In this document: piece after piece, positions 1-11,061 of the stretch | Layout: every line of letters starts with the position of its first letter | Position numbering within the stretch: position 1 is the stretch's first letter | Origin: Rhizodiscina lignyota | Lineage: Eukaryota; Ascomycota; Dothideomycetes; Aulographales; Rhizodiscinaceae | Direction: 5' to 3' | NCBI GenBank assembly: GCA_010015805.1 | Contig: ML978143.1 | Span: forward strand, 1 to 64,000 | Length of the DNA: 64,000 bases | Position numbers and translations under genes: made by a program | The notes under the pieces: model-generated | What the model saw: the letters and a program-made list of their open reading frames with translations, nothing else | Database searches by the model: none | What the model was told of the DNA's origin: nothing

Positions 1-450
1 AAGCAGAGACCCGAGGCTGTTTACGTCAGGATAGCCGGAGACCCAGTACCCGGTTTCCGGGTACTTCTACCTATACTATGGGTACCGTAAGTGCCTGCGA
101 CCGGGCACGTCAGGTACCCGGGCCACAGGTGCCCTGTCACCGGCTGGTTTGGACATGGATTTCCAAGAAAGAAAGAAAGAAGAGGAAAAGATAGAAAAAA
201 ATAGGAAAGGAAACTAAGGACGACTCCCACATGCTGCTTAGTCGGCGTACGCTTGGGGAGGTTCGAGGCTCTGTCCGCATACTCGGATTCAGCGAGATCC
301 AAAAGCCCCCGGAGCCGGTGCCTGATGTAGTGCTGAAACAGGTTATGCACGAGGAGAATAAGATGCTTCGTTGACTGTAGAACTAAGGAGGGCGTGCCTT
401 TCTAATATACAAGTTCCCAGCCTCCTTATTTCAACATAGAAACCCATTCA
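1..450. other. Intergenic, left edge of window
   Basis: No supported gene. The stretch holds a purine-rich AAAG-type tract near 165-220 and several GGGTACC/CGGGTAC words between 40 and 125. A minus-strand frame runs through 21-350 without an ATG start. It could be the edge of something outside the window, but I recognise nothing in it. Confidence 0.5.
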
Positions 451-1980
451 TCAATTCATCAACCCGTCTACCATTGTTTCATTCGCTGGAGAATCTGTGG
501 ATGAGTTCAGTACGGACGGCCCGGCCCTTCTTACAAGAGCAGTGTGCTCCCCAGACGCAGCAACACTTGGAGCGCCTTGCGCCCGCTGCCCCATTGTGCT
601 CCTTTTCAACGGCAGCTTTCTCTTTACAGCGCGGGGGTTCCCTGCTGTTCTCGGCGAAATCGGCGTGCTCTGAACCGCGGCATCTGCTTCTACGTTGTGC
701 ATCAGTCGTGCGATCGAGGAGGAGTAGCTGCCGAACCATTCACTCCAGCTCTTGCCACCATTCACCCCATCGCGATCGGTACCTGCAGCGTGGGGCCCAC
801 TGTTTACGGCAGAGGAGGCGCGGTTTGCAGCCAGAGTACGTGCAATGTTGCTAGCTGATGCTACTCCGTCTTGTATTGCACGCACATCATTCATGTTGAG
901 ACTGTCAGGGAGACGAATCTTGTAATTTCCGCTCAGAGTGACGGCCCTTTGCGATGGCTCGTCCGAACCGTCGACTGTGGGTACGCCTGTGCGGTGGACG
1001 TCTTCCACATCATTGTCAGAGTCTACGTCGCGTTTCGGTCGGGGTCTCGTTCGCGGCCATGAATTCTGTCGCGTGTCGTGCCTTGGAGAAGGCGTCGCAG
1101 TTGGAGGTTGCGTTGATCTCGTGGGTGCTGCCGCGGGCGTCGGCGAGATAGCTGCTTTAACTCTCAAGGCCGCGAGCTCATTCTGCGCAATGACGAGTTC
1201 TTCTTGTAGCTTGGCCAATTCCTCGTTCGGAGCGCCCGTCGCATCTTGTGAGCTCTTTCTGCCCTTCCCTCGCCGGCGTGGAGACCGCGCAGTGTACGCC
1301 TGCGGACGCTCGTATAACTCTCTCACTTGACTCTCAAGATCTCTGACTCGCGCTTTCAAGGCTTCGATCTCGCCCTGCACTGGTGCGTTTGGCACTTGTG
1401 ACGTGTCTGTTGATGCTGGCTGTGGACCGCTCACGGCGTTTGCAGATCGGTTGCGGTTCAACTTGCGAGGCCTTCTCCGTTGCATAGGCTGCTGCTGCTC
1501 GGGCTCTGCGTCTTTGTGCTTCAGTTGAGACGCCGTTTCTTCATCACGTTGGGGCTGCGTAGGGGTCTCCGCAGGCGCGATGGTATTGATAGCTGGCGTT
1601 GCTGGGCTCTCTTCTCCAATTGCCACGCCCCCATTAGACTCTGCACGGATTTCTAGCAACACTGCTGGCTCCCGATTCAACTTGCGTGGACGTCTCCGAA
1701 GTGGCGTCTGTTCGCCTGCAGGATTGTCCAGAGCGTGCGGTTCTGCTTCCGCTGTTGTTTCCCGTTCACTTTTGTCCTCCTTCGGTGTGCGCTGAGTGTC
1801 GACTTCGAGTTTTCGAGGGCGCTTACGAGTCGAGGTCGGAGAATAAGGGGGTTGTAGTTCATCCGAGAGGGGTTGAGATGCTTCTACAGGATGAGGAGAC
1901 TTCAGCATTTGGTCAAGGGATGCAATTGCGGGCGTGAGTCGCGATGGGGAATGTGGGCGAGATGTGGGCGGAGATTGCAT
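451..1980 (-). CDS. RPRKL-repeat, coiled-coil protein of unknown function (509 aa)
   Basis: Function not recognised. The open frame continues upstream to a TTG at 2049, but the first ATG is at 1980 (MQSPPTSRPH), so I start there. The protein is hydrophilic and probably disordered. It has three copies of a basic RPRKL motif near residues 55, 97 and 170, the last two extended to RRPRKLNR. The motif resembles an AT-hook-like or nuclear-localisation element, although the classical RGRP core is absent. A first coiled coil (EIEALKARVRDLESQVRELYE) follows near residue 205 and a second (EELAKLQEELVIAQNELAAL) near 250. Further on there are a basic segment, a conserved-looking block (NYKIRLPDSLNMNDVRAIQ) near residue 355, and a Trp-containing patch (WSEWFGSYSSSIARL). 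The motifs suggest a nuclear DNA- or chromatin-associated protein, which is inference. No intron is needed. Confidence 0.7.
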   Translation of the reverse strand: MQSPPTSRPHSPSRLTPAIASLDQMLKSPHPVEASQPLSDELQPPYSPTSTRKRPRKLEVDTQRTPKEDKSERETTAEAEPHALDNPAGEQTPLRRRPRKLNREPAVLLEIRAESNGGVAIGEESPATPAINTIAPAETPTQPQRDEETASQLKHKDAEPEQQQPMQRRRPRKLNRNRSANAVSGPQPASTDTSQVPNAPVQGEIEALKARVRDLESQVRELYERPQAYTARSPRRRGKGRKSSQDATGAPNEELAKLQEELVIAQNELAALRVKAAISPTPAAAPTRSTQPPTATPSPRHDTRQNSWPRTRPRPKRDVDSDNDVEDVHRTGVPTVDGSDEPSQRAVTLSGNYKIRLPDSLNMNDVRAIQDGVASASNIARTLAANRASSAVNSGPHAAGTDRDGVNGGKSWSEWFGSYSSSIARLMHNVEADAAVQSTPISPRTAGNPRAVKRKLPLKRSTMGQRAQGAPSVAASGEHTALVRRAGPSVLNSSTDSPANETMVDGLMN

Positions 1981-2620
1981 TCTGTGGGAGCGCTGGATCG
2001 GTTGACGAAGAGTTGGAAATGACGGCAGTGCTGCGTTGGAGCAGAGCAAGCCTTAAGAGTGCAGTCTCCTCAACTCTAGACGTGCCCAGGCCAATAACCC
2101 CTGACGAGCATTCAAGCATGGCGACGTCATGCTCCGCTCCGCCGCTCATTGCCTGTTTGAGCATGCCACCTCTCGTACCATCGTATTGCGTTACTCTGCA
2201 TCTTTTGACACGCAGAAGCTCACCAGCACTACTGAGCCCAGCGCACTCGGCAACATCCAACTGCTTTCACCTTTCTCAATTATGGGTGCCAGATCATTCT
2301 TCGTGCATATGGCTTCCACTGAACATTCATTTCTGCCTCAGCCGTTGGAGTCATTGACAGAATGCTGGGCAGACACGAAATTTGACACATTGTAAGTGAG
2401 CCCGCCAAATCGGCGACGAATGATTCACATGGTGTTGGGAAATGGTCATGTCGGATGTGAATTTCAATTTGGGTATCTTATCGGTATCGTACACTCCATC
2501 ATCGTCATCGTGATCATGCTAAAGTACAGGAGGAGACGCCTAGAAAGTAGGTAGAAGAGTTCATCGGACGACCTTCGATCGCCTTTGCTCATTGGCTGTT
2601 CCCAATGCGAGCGACGCAAA
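1981..2620. other. Intergenic
   Basis: About 640 bases between two minus-strand genes. It should hold the promoter of the RPRKL protein and the 3' end of the upstream gene. Short overlapping frames here have no recognisable content. Confidence 0.5.
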
Positions 2621-2998
2621 TCAATAGCGATGGCTGCCTCGACCATCCGTACCATGCATGCGTCTTGTTCCCGCAGCCTTCAGGCCAGGCCTCCTCGTCA
2701 AGCTTCCTCTCAGCTTCATCATCGCACCAGAAACCTTGTCACCAGTGCTCACGCGACGCTGGTGGTGTCGGGTCGCTCCGCCTCGCTGAGTGTGGACTTG
2801 CTCTGTAGTCGTCGTGGTAGTAGTTGTAGTAGTGGTCGGGGTGTGACGAGTCTTACGGGTCGTGCGAGGTCCCGAATTGTGCGTGCGCGCGGTGCCATGA
2901 CGGGCACGGAGGCGTTGCATGAGTGACGGACGAGTAGTGGTACCGCGAGTGGGTGTTGTGCGAGTTGTGCGAGCAGCTCTATGACGACCGAGAGGCAT
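2621..2998 (-). CDS. Small basic fungal protein with GTDGRGS-type C-terminus (125 aa)
   Basis: The reading frame extends upstream to 3262, but the first 88 residues look like translated leader, so the start is set at the ATG at 2998 (MPLGRHRAART). The protein is very basic and low in complexity: an Arg/Thr-rich N-terminus, a run of Thr near residues 64-74, then a compact C-terminal block with GDKVSGAMMKLRGSLTRRPG followed by KAAGTRRMHGTDGRGSHRY. I recall this C-terminal block as conserved in a family of short fungal proteins of unknown role, where an acidic/hydrophobic helix is followed by the GTDGRG tail. The N-terminal part appears freely variable. No signal peptide or membrane segment is visible. 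The function is unknown. Confidence 0.65.
   Translation of the reverse strand: MPLGRHRAARTTRTTPTRGTTTRPSLMQRLRARHGTARTHNSGPRTTRKTRHTPTTTTTTTTTTTEQVHTQRGGATRHHQRRVSTGDKVSGAMMKLRGSLTRRPGLKAAGTRRMHGTDGRGSHRY
2806..2840. repeat. Imperfect GTN trinucleotide tract (encodes poly-Thr on the minus strand)
   Basis: A run of GTC/GTG/GTA/GTT triplets lies within the small GTDGRGS-type gene. On the minus strand it reads as consecutive Thr codons with mixed third positions, so the Thr run is maintained at protein level and is not a pure microsatellite. Confidence 0.7.
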
Positions 2999-4659
2999 TC
3001 TTGACAGCCTGGGAGTGCTTGAGATCTGAGAGGGTAGAGTTGATGTTGTTGAGATGTTCAGGTGTAATCGCAGGACTTTAGTTGAAGCTCTGTTCGCTGG
3101 GTCGAATAACAAGAACAGCAAAAGGGGCACGCTTGAGAAGCCTTTATGTACACACGCCGCCAGGAGATGAGCTGGTTGGAAAACAGGTTGTCTGGCGAAT
3201 GGCGTCACCGAATCGGCGTCGTTCTGATCGTGTGCTTCTTGCCCAGCCCACCTCACTTCCAATTCAGGCCAATTCAGGGTGTGCGCTTCCGTTCCTGGCA
3301 GACCGACTTCCCAACTGCGTCATCGCCAAGGTGCTGTCCTGACTCGTGCGCGCTCATCTGTGGCTGTCGCTGTGGCTGAGGCCGATCTCTACCGACACCG
3401 ACCTCCACATTTCCCTGATTCCCACCGTCTTCCAACGTCATCGAGTCGCACCCCAGACCCATTCCCCAGACACGAGATCGCGATATCGCAGCTGCATGTC
3501 CCACAGCCTACAGAGCCGCCAGGCCTGCCTTGGAACTGCTAACTTCGTTGTCGCGGAAATGAGGCGCCACTGCAGCATACACGCACAAGAAACTACGTAG
3601 TCCATTTGCGCTCTCTGCCAGTCTCTACAGGCCCTGACGCGTGATGGATACGAATCGCAATTAGCAACCAACTATCTCTCGCGCTTCTTGCCCTTACAGC
3701 TGCTCAAGCCAGCGCTGCTCGCCTCCAGTACCTCTCTACATAGCGAACGCGATTGACCGGCGCTTCGGTGCGACGGGGCTGCATGCACTAAGTGTCCGTC
3801 TTGGCGGGGTCCGGTCGAATTTGCATGCTCATGTCCGCAAGATGACCGCTACGATGTGGGAGATGCTGCTGTAAAGGCAAGAGAGAAGACTGCGGCACAA
3901 GGTGCGCGACAACTGTGTACGCGGCTGTTAGTAGGGGCTGGGCTTGGACAATACTTCTGCTCGGATTGCGTAGGGTATTTGGTACGTTAAGCAACGAGCA
4001 TCAATTCCTCATTCCCCAGTCGGCCAAGTTGCACGTTTGTACTGCTGTTGCAAGCAAGCATCATATGATGCAGACGCTAAGAAGTGGAATACATGCATGT
4101 GAGGCATAGACGTGTAATGGGAAGGCAGGACGTGAGATGTGGATCGGTTTAACTCATCTCCGCCGCCCTGTGGCGCCGAACCTTCATCGACTGCGAGTCC
4201 GGGAACCTTCTCTATACTGATAATCTAGTTCATTTGACATCACTGCTCTCACAGCCCCCTTTTCTAATCGCTGTTTAGCTTGGCACACTTTCTGCAAGAC
4301 AGCATTCGCCGAAATAGATGTATTCCTTCGACGTATCCTACCCGATACGATCTTCCGAAGAGCCTCAAAGTGCGAACCCTTTCCTTATGGGGGGAAACAG
4401 CGACAGATGCACGACCGCCAGCAACAGCGCCGCGATACTGCGAGCTGCCCGAGCAATTTCCAAGCATACCATACCGTAAGTCGGCGAGCTGAAATGCTCC
4501 GGATGCATCATTCAAGAGCGTCGGATACGAGCTTCGACGTCATTGTCGCACTTCATTTTGGTTGAGAAGCAGGTGGACGTACTTTTGAGTAATGATACGA
4601 AATGGCTATAAAGCTGGCCTATTGCTGTTGTGTTGTCCTTAGATTCATTCATTATCACA
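2999..4659. other. Intergenic, 1.66 kb
   Basis: Only short overlapping frames on both strands and no recognisable protein or RNA. The part next to 2999 must contain the promoter of the small basic protein. The right part lies where the missing N-terminal half of the hydrolase pseudogene would be expected, but I see no trace of it. Confidence 0.5.
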
Positions 4660-5368
4660 AGCCTTCCCTCAAGCTCTTCCACAACCTCCTCGAGCAAGCA
4701 GACAAAAAGCCTATTCCAGCGCCGGGCTGTGTGACGAGTCACACGTGCCAGCCCGACGTTACCGGCGACGACATTCGCACAAACACCCTCGACGATAACC
4801 AATATACATACCTTTGGCCTACCTTTGCACAGGCTATCCATGACGCGCTGAATGGAAAGGCGACCACATTTTCGACGCCTATCGTGAACCAAGCATATGG
4901 TGGCCCCGGGCAAATGGATTTTGCCGACGCCGCCATCAGTTGCCAACACTGGATCACAAATGAGACATGGACCCAATACCAAGACCGCCGCCAACTCACC
5001 CGCGCAGTCAATCTAGACAGATAGGGCCTCGGCGTGGAAGGTGGAACATGCACGGGAGATTTACTCTACGCTGTCCAAAATTGCCGACTCGGGTGCGGAA
5101 TCCCCCAGCTCCGCTAAGCGCGGTCAATCCGTCGGCGAGGATTCTACTTGTGAATGCGCAATGGGACCCCGCTACCGGCTATGATACTGCCGTCGAACTG
5201 ACCCGCAAAATCGAAGGAAGTGTCTTGCTGACCAGGAATGGCGAGGACCACGGCTCATTAAGTGTAACTAACCCTGAAACAACGAAGGCTATATTTGATT
5301 ACATCATCGACTTGAAGTTGCCAAAGCCAAACACCGTCCTGGGCAAGCCAAACGATCCGTTCCGTTAG
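4660..5368 (+). pseudogene. Remnant of a TAP-like secreted alpha/beta-hydrolase (C-terminal half)
   Basis: The sequence reads like the C-terminal half of fungal tripeptidyl-aminopeptidase-like hydrolases. A first piece in the frame running to 5024 has the lid-type region (KPIPAPGC, TYLWPTFAQAIHDALNG) and the typical AISCQHW/TW segment. A second piece in another frame, to 5368, has the TAP C-terminal domain: ILLVNAQWDPATGYD carries the catalytic-Asp region and EDHGSLS the catalytic-His region. The frames differ by one shift between about 4970 and 5100, with no splice signals that would join them. The N-terminal half with the nucleophile GxSxG is missing upstream. The family is usually about 500-600 residues, so this is a truncated and frameshifted gene. 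Confidence 0.75.
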
Positions 5369-5581
5369 ACTAATCTCGTGTCGGAAGAGCTAGGCGACGG
5401 AGACCAGACCTAGCTCTCTACGGGGTGGATTCAGGTGGCGTGAGAGCGGTGGTGGACACGTAGAGTAGCCGAACTCTTTGCTTACACATTAGACCTTAAT
5501 TGTTAATCTTATTCAACACTATATCCTTTCGCTTTGTTCCCTCCAGTCATTTCTAGTCATTTCTAACGGTCTGGTGTGAGA

Positions 5582-8500
5582 TCATGCATAAGCTAATCGT
5601 GACTTAGTCCATGCTGGCCGCAGATAGCTCGAGTCGAAGGTCACATCCAGACTTGATTCTGCAACATACTCAACTTTCAGATCCACGCCCACTTGTGCGC
5701 CCTCTTCGCTCTGCGCCCACACCGCCAGTCCGATGGTATTGTCGCCATTGTAATCCAGCACGCCCGCCGGAACTGGGAACTCGATCTGGTGCCCCATCCA
5801 TGGATTGAATCTGCCATATTGGTAGCCATTCACGAAGAGCAGGCTGCGGAGTTTGAGCGAGCCAGGGCTACTGACGATAATGGCGAGCGACACGTCAACT
5901 CCTGCAGGAATATGAAGAGGCATAGTCGTCCGATAGAAGCGAATTCCTGCGGAAGACAGGCCGTTCGAGGCTGGAGAGCCAGAGGCCCAGCTGGAGTCGT
6001 CGAATCCGGGGAGATGCCATCCGAGCCTTTCTGCGACAAGTCCGCCTTCATTCAGAGCACCACGCATGGGATCAAGAACGTGCTCATCGCCTCCAGCAGT
6101 GCCAGCTACTTTCCATTTAGTGAAGGTTGCATTGCCGCTGTCTTCGATGAGGGTAGCATTCAGTATACCGCGCGGATTCAGTGCTCCAGATGTCTCATCG
6201 TGTCCGCTGTTGTCTTGTACTATCAGGAGCACATTCTCCGCACCAGTACCACTAAGCGTTGCGTTCGCAAAGGATAGCGTTAAGTTCCCCTGTTCAGAAA
6301 ATTGTGTGGAGTTTCCTAGCCAAGAGCCGATGAATTGTCCATTTAGCCATGCGCTCCAACCAAAAGCTGTTCCGCCTTGCACGCTCAGAAAGACTCCCGT
6401 CGGGCGTCCAACGAAATAACCTCGCCACAGTCCAATGCCGTTATGGAATCCATACTCGTCAAAGTAGAGCACTGGCAGTGTCTCTGGCTTTTGCGGTATA
6501 TCCGTCGAAATGTGATCGGCATCCTTCCAAGCCGCTCCTGAGTCGTCATATGATGTTAGGCGTTCCGGCAAGCTGTCATGCACCTTCCATGCGCCGAGCC
6601 GCGGAGGAGAAAAGCGATTTGGTCCTGGACCACTGAGACTTCCCCTGAGGCTACCATATGATGTCTTCTCTGTTTTGATCGCTCTACCGTTCCACGACAC
6701 GTCGCGAACTTCCGCACTCGCGAACACTTCGATTTCAGTGGAGTTGATTATGTCGCCAGTTAACTCCAACCATGAACCTTCCGCGCTCGTAGCGGCAGTT
6801 CGAACAAGATATGGGCCCTGTACGAGGACTGCGTTCGAACTGTCAGCACGTGCTATGATGCTCTCTTAGTCCACTACTTACCGTAATCACTAGCTGGTGC
6901 AAGCGGATCTGTACTAATAGAAGGCGCGAAGAAGGGGTACGCAGAAGATCGATCCAGGATGACAACTCTAACCGAGTCTGCCGATATAACAGACATTCCT
7001 TCTTGGTTTTCAAATGTCACCAGAAGCCCGGTGCTCTCCGCTGCCACATTAATCGTCGAAGCTTTCTGGCACTTGGAGACCATTCCTCTTCTCGCATGCT
7101 TGATGAAAAACTCACCAGATTCGCCATCAGGAACCCAAAGAACAAGTGTAGTCTGCTCTTTGAATATCGCATACGTTAAGACTTCTGCGGTCGAGTATGT
7201 TAGAACATGGGATCCGAAGCGGAAATCTGTCACAATAATCTTTGACTGGTGCCCATTCAAAGCCAGGGATCCCAACCTCCGAGGGATGCTAAAATTCCCC
7301 AGCGAAGTGTTGACACTAAGCTTGAACGCCTCAGCCGTTGCTAGAGAGGAGTTTGTGTGCCGAACAACGTAGAATCCAGCATTCGTCGTGGGGTTCCTCA
7401 GCTCCGTCGTCGTAACTCTGGGATTATTCGTGTACATAGTACCATTCCCAGCCCTATTGGTCATTGTGAGATCCTCCGCGACGCGCGTGAAGAGCGCAAG
7501 GTTCTTAGTCTCGTAGTATTTGGAGCCGATAGTTCTGTTCTCGGAGATCGGAGCAGAATAGTCGTAGGACGTTGCCGTCACTGGAGCAGCAATCCAACCC
7601 CAGTTCGTACCTCCGTAAAACATGTACAGACTCATCGCTGTGACTCTCTCGGCGATGTTGTTGCGGTAGAACAGATTCGCAAAGTCCTCGTTTGAATTGT
7701 TAAGACAGCCACCTTGAGGTCCGCCCCATGGATTGTACGAGCCGCCTTGGAATTCTGGCATGAATTCAGGCTGAGTCGGAGCAACACTCTGGAAATGGTC
7801 GTAGTATTGCACAACCTGGTAGGGGACGTATTGACCATTGGTGCCAGTGCATTCAGCTAGATTGCAGCTCCAGCAAGACGGGTAGTTATCAACCCCGTAC
7901 ATATCAACATTGCCTCCAGCATTGGAGAAGTCCTTAGACCACGACTTGGTGTTCAAGTTAGGGTTGTTTGCGTACAGCGGAATATCAATGCCGTTTGCAC
8001 GAGCGTTCTTTTCAAGAAGCTCAACGTACGCCACTGCTGTTTCGTTGGGAGTCTTGGTCGTTATGTTGGCCCATTGCTCGCCGTACTCATTTTCAATCTG
8101 GAATGCAAGGCCATTTCCGCCTCTCGTGATCTGATATGGCTCCGTTAATTGTGTGAACTTAGTTTGATACGGCTCCCATGCAGCAGTATATCTCGAATCG
8201 TTGTTGCGGAGTGAACCGTACTTGCCGTTGGTGATCCAAAGTGGAAAGCCACCTGCGTTCGCCTCGGCGTTGATGTATGGACCTGGTCTGATAAAGACGT
8301 ACAACCCGATCTTGTGCGCGAGTTCGTAGAGACGAGTGAAGTTATGTGCGCCGTTTGTAAAGTCGAGGGAGTGCGGAGTTGGTGCGTGCCAGCCCCAATG
8401 CGCATAGAAAGTGAAGGCGTTCAGACCAGCCGCTTTCATCTTCTGGAGGATGTCTTCCCATAACTCGGGCACGGGCAAGCGCCAATAGTGCATCTCCCCA

Positions 8501-8691
8501 GCGAACATGAATGCTCTCTTCCCCCTGATTTTGAAGCTGTAGTGGTCCCATTGGACAACTTTATTCAGGCCATCATCGTGCAGTGGCCACTGTGATGGAG
8601 CTGCCTCAGCTGCTACATTAACCGGCAAGCAAAGCAGAAAGAGCAGAGAGGGCAGAAGAAAGCGACGGATCAATCCAATGCGGCCAGACAT
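5582..8691 (-). CDS. Secreted beta-galactosidase, glycoside hydrolase family 35 (1018 aa, 2 exons)
   Basis: Hydrolyses terminal beta-D-galactosides outside the cell, for example from pectic or galactan side chains. Exon 1 is 6882-8691 and exon 2 is 5582-6828. The 53-base intron has a GTAAGT donor, a CTGAC branch and a CAG acceptor, and splicing gives a continuous [10 protein letters not shown] segment. An upstream in-frame TTG was ignored; the ATG at 8691 starts a signal peptide ([20 protein letters not shown]). The GH35 barrel follows: [22 protein letters not shown], the acid/base Glu in QIENEYG (about E212) and the nucleophile Glu in MPEFQGG (about E323). Downstream are the beta-rich and jelly-roll domains usual for the roughly 1000-residue fungal enzymes. 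There are many N-glycosylation sequons. The length is normal and the gene appears intact. Confidence 0.95.
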
Positions 8692-9214
8692 CTTTTCGCG
8701 AAGCTTTCTGACTTCCAAACCCGAAGCGAGAGGGCGCCATTTTGAGATTGCCTGCAGTTGAACTTTTCAATTGCAATCCCCGCATTTTGACGTATTGACA
8801 TGCCAGGTACGGCTCGTGAACAGTCAGGCCTCGAAAAATTGGCGCCGCTTAATAGGTGGAGAAAAGAAGTGTGCCAAATTAATTCCCTGTGGGGATCATC
8901 AACACGAGCGCAGATCACGAGCGCCGGTGCGAGTTCCAATTGCTCTAGCGACTTCGGGAGAATATTTAGCGAATTACCCTGGAGTGCAAGGACGGCTCAT
9001 CCTAAAAGGTGTCATTTGCCGCCAATTGTTTGTAAGCATCAGATCCTTGATCTCGGCATGATACTCTTTCAGGCGCAACGTAATTGCATTCATCCGCGAT
9101 CTCCACACGTTCGGTGCGGATGACTCTGGATGGGACGCTGAAGGCGCTTGTGCGAGGAAAAAGGACGAAAATATTTAGTGTTGACATTACGGTTTCCTGT
9201 TTGTACCCTCTTCT
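8692..9214. other. Intergenic
   Basis: About 520 bases containing the promoter of the beta-galactosidase and the 3' region of the alcohol dehydrogenase. The A/T-rich word AATATTTAGCG occurs near 8961. I see no gene. Confidence 0.5.
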
Positions 9215-10303
9215 TCACTCTGTGGGCTTCTCGTCAACTAAGCAATATCTGTACCTCGCCGAACCATGCGCCAAATCCTTTAGAGCCTCATTTGCATCCC
9301 TCATCGAGTGCTTCTCGACCCATGGCCTTATGTTGTGTTCGGCCATAAGCTCCAATGTCTCCCGAATTTCTTCTGGCGCCCCAATTGCAGACCCAACAAT
9401 CTTATTCCGCTTCCGCATAAGGAGAAACGGTGGGAATCCAGGTAGTGGTTCAACAGATGCTCCCAGCTGAACTATGGTACCCTCGAATGCAAGCAAGCTC
9501 AGGTATCCTGCAAGCGGCATCCCCGGAGACGCTACGGTAGAGATGATCAAGTCGAGACGGTCAGCGAGACGCCCAGCAGGAGTATGCCAAGCTTTCTCTT
9601 CACTCGTGGCGAGAAAGTCGTCCGCACCGAGTTGCGTCGCATCATCTTTCTTAGAGCTTGAGCGGGAGATGACAACCACATGTGCGGCGCCCATGGCTTT
9701 TGCAAAGAGCACAGCAAAGTGCCCCAGACCACCAAGTCCCACCACACCGACCTTCTTCCCCGCCACGCTCTCATGCTTCAAGGCGCTATACACCGTGACG
9801 CCGGCGCACAGAGCAGGTGCAGCATGATGTGAGTTCAACTTGTCCGGAATTTCGAAAACAAAGTGACCGGGTGTGCGATTGTACTTTGCATATCCACCGT
9901 AGCTTCTGCTACCGTCTGGAAGCCGGCCTCCGAAAGTCCCAACGTGCTCCGGCCGTGGGCAATAGTTCTCTACGCCGTCGGCGCACGCGAAGCAATCCGG
10001 CTCGAGGCATGCGCTAGCCTGCGGTCCCACGCCGACACGGTCACCTTCTTTGATGTGCTTGATATTCTGTCCAACCCGGATGGCTTTACCAACGATCTCA
10101 TGTCCGACCACGCACGGATATGGATCGGGAGCCCAAGGGGTGCGGAGGAAGATCAGATCAGAGGCACACATACCGCAATGAGTGATACGAATGTCGACGT
10201 CGTCTTCGGTCCAGGGTTTTGGTTGGTATTCCTGCCATTGCATGTTGCCACTGGCAGCATTGCTATCGAGGCCGCACCAGCCTTCAAACTTGTAGTCGGA
10301 CAT
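9215..10303 (-). CDS. Zinc-type alcohol dehydrogenase, cinnamyl/ADH6-like (362 aa)
   Basis: A cytosolic, probably NADP(H)-dependent medium-chain alcohol dehydrogenase that reduces aldehydes. It is a single exon with an ATG at 10303. Catalytic-zinc motifs are HCGMCASDL near residue 42 and GHEIVG at 67-72. The structural-zinc cysteines are C99, C104, C107 and C115. The first spacing has four intervening residues where the family usually has two, so one zinc loop carries an insertion. The Rossmann motif is GVVGLGGLGHFAV near 186, followed by the ISRSSSKK segment typical of NADP-preferring members. The C-terminal part (GASVEPLPGFPPFLLMRKR, SARYRYCLV) is standard for cinnamyl-alcohol-dehydrogenase-like fungal enzymes. 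The length is normal. The physiological substrate cannot be read from the sequence. Confidence 0.92.
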   Translation of the reverse strand: MSDYKFEGWCGLDSNAASGNMQWQEYQPKPWTEDDVDIRITHCGMCASDLIFLRTPWAPDPYPCVVGHEIVGKAIRVGQNIKHIKEGDRVGVGPQASACLEPDCFACADGVENYCPRPEHVGTFGGRLPDGSRSYGGYAKYNRTPGHFVFEIPDKLNSHHAAPALCAGVTVYSALKHESVAGKKVGVVGLGGLGHFAVLFAKAMGAAHVVVISRSSSKKDDATQLGADDFLATSEEKAWHTPAGRLADRLDLIISTVASPGMPLAGYLSLLAFEGTIVQLGASVEPLPGFPPFLLMRKRNKIVGSAIGAPEEIRETLELMAEHNIRPWVEKHSMRDANEALKDLAHGSARYRYCLVDEKPTE

Positions 10304-11061
10304 TTTCCAGAGTCACAACCGAGTGGCTGATATAAAGTGAGATGAAATGAATGTAATTGAGGGTTACAGCCACAAGGGAAAGGGAGGATTGATAAACCAC
10401 TCCATACACTTGCCTCTCGAGTGTTGAGCCCAATGAAATTGAACACCTTTATTAGCCCGCTGGGCTTTCGCTTGACGGACCGCTTGGATGTCCGAAGTCC
10501 GAGCCGGCGTATTGTAGGCATTACTTTACCTGTTCATGATGCAGAGTATCCTTGAGATCGGATGATTCTAGGTGGTGATTGATAGCGGCGTCCGTGAAAT
10601 AGAGCCCCTCAATTGTTTCCTGGACGCCAACTCGATCTACACGAATCGGCTCGGGCTCCTGCTCAGTTTATTGGATAGCACGTTAGCCAGTTGACAGGGA
10701 ATCAAGCACCCTTATACGATGTTATGGGATCGATGATTTACTATGATGAAAGTAGCCAAGCGGAATGATGATCAAAGGGCGGATAGTGAAGTGGAGCGGC
10801 CACGGCGGGACTTTTACGTCTAACGTCCGGAGCATCCCTGGTCGTGCAGTCTCCTGCTATGAGCTAGGCTGCATCGAGAATGATATTGCAATGCATCCAC
10901 AAGCTCGATATAGAGGCTACGGTGCGAACTAAGACGAATTGTTCAATTCGCAGAGTAGCGAAATCTGCACGTCTGGGAGCACAAGTCGAATGGGTATCCA
11001 ATAAGCATTAGAAAAGTGGGACTCTGTGAATGCTCCCGCCGGTCAAGATATCACGCGAGAA
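10304..11061. other. Intergenic
   Basis: About 760 bases holding the promoter of the alcohol dehydrogenase and the 3' flank of the ribosome recycling factor gene. There is no supported gene or repeat. Confidence 0.5.

Noticed and set aside
1981-2049. Upstream extension of the RPRKL protein
   Set aside because: It begins with TTG, and the first ATG is at 1980. The same reasoning removed non-ATG extensions from the beta-galactosidase, MYND and F-box genes.
2999-3262. 88-residue N-terminal extension of the small GTDGRGS-type protein
   Set aside because: Low-quality, leader-like sequence. The ATG at 2998 directly precedes the recognisable protein.
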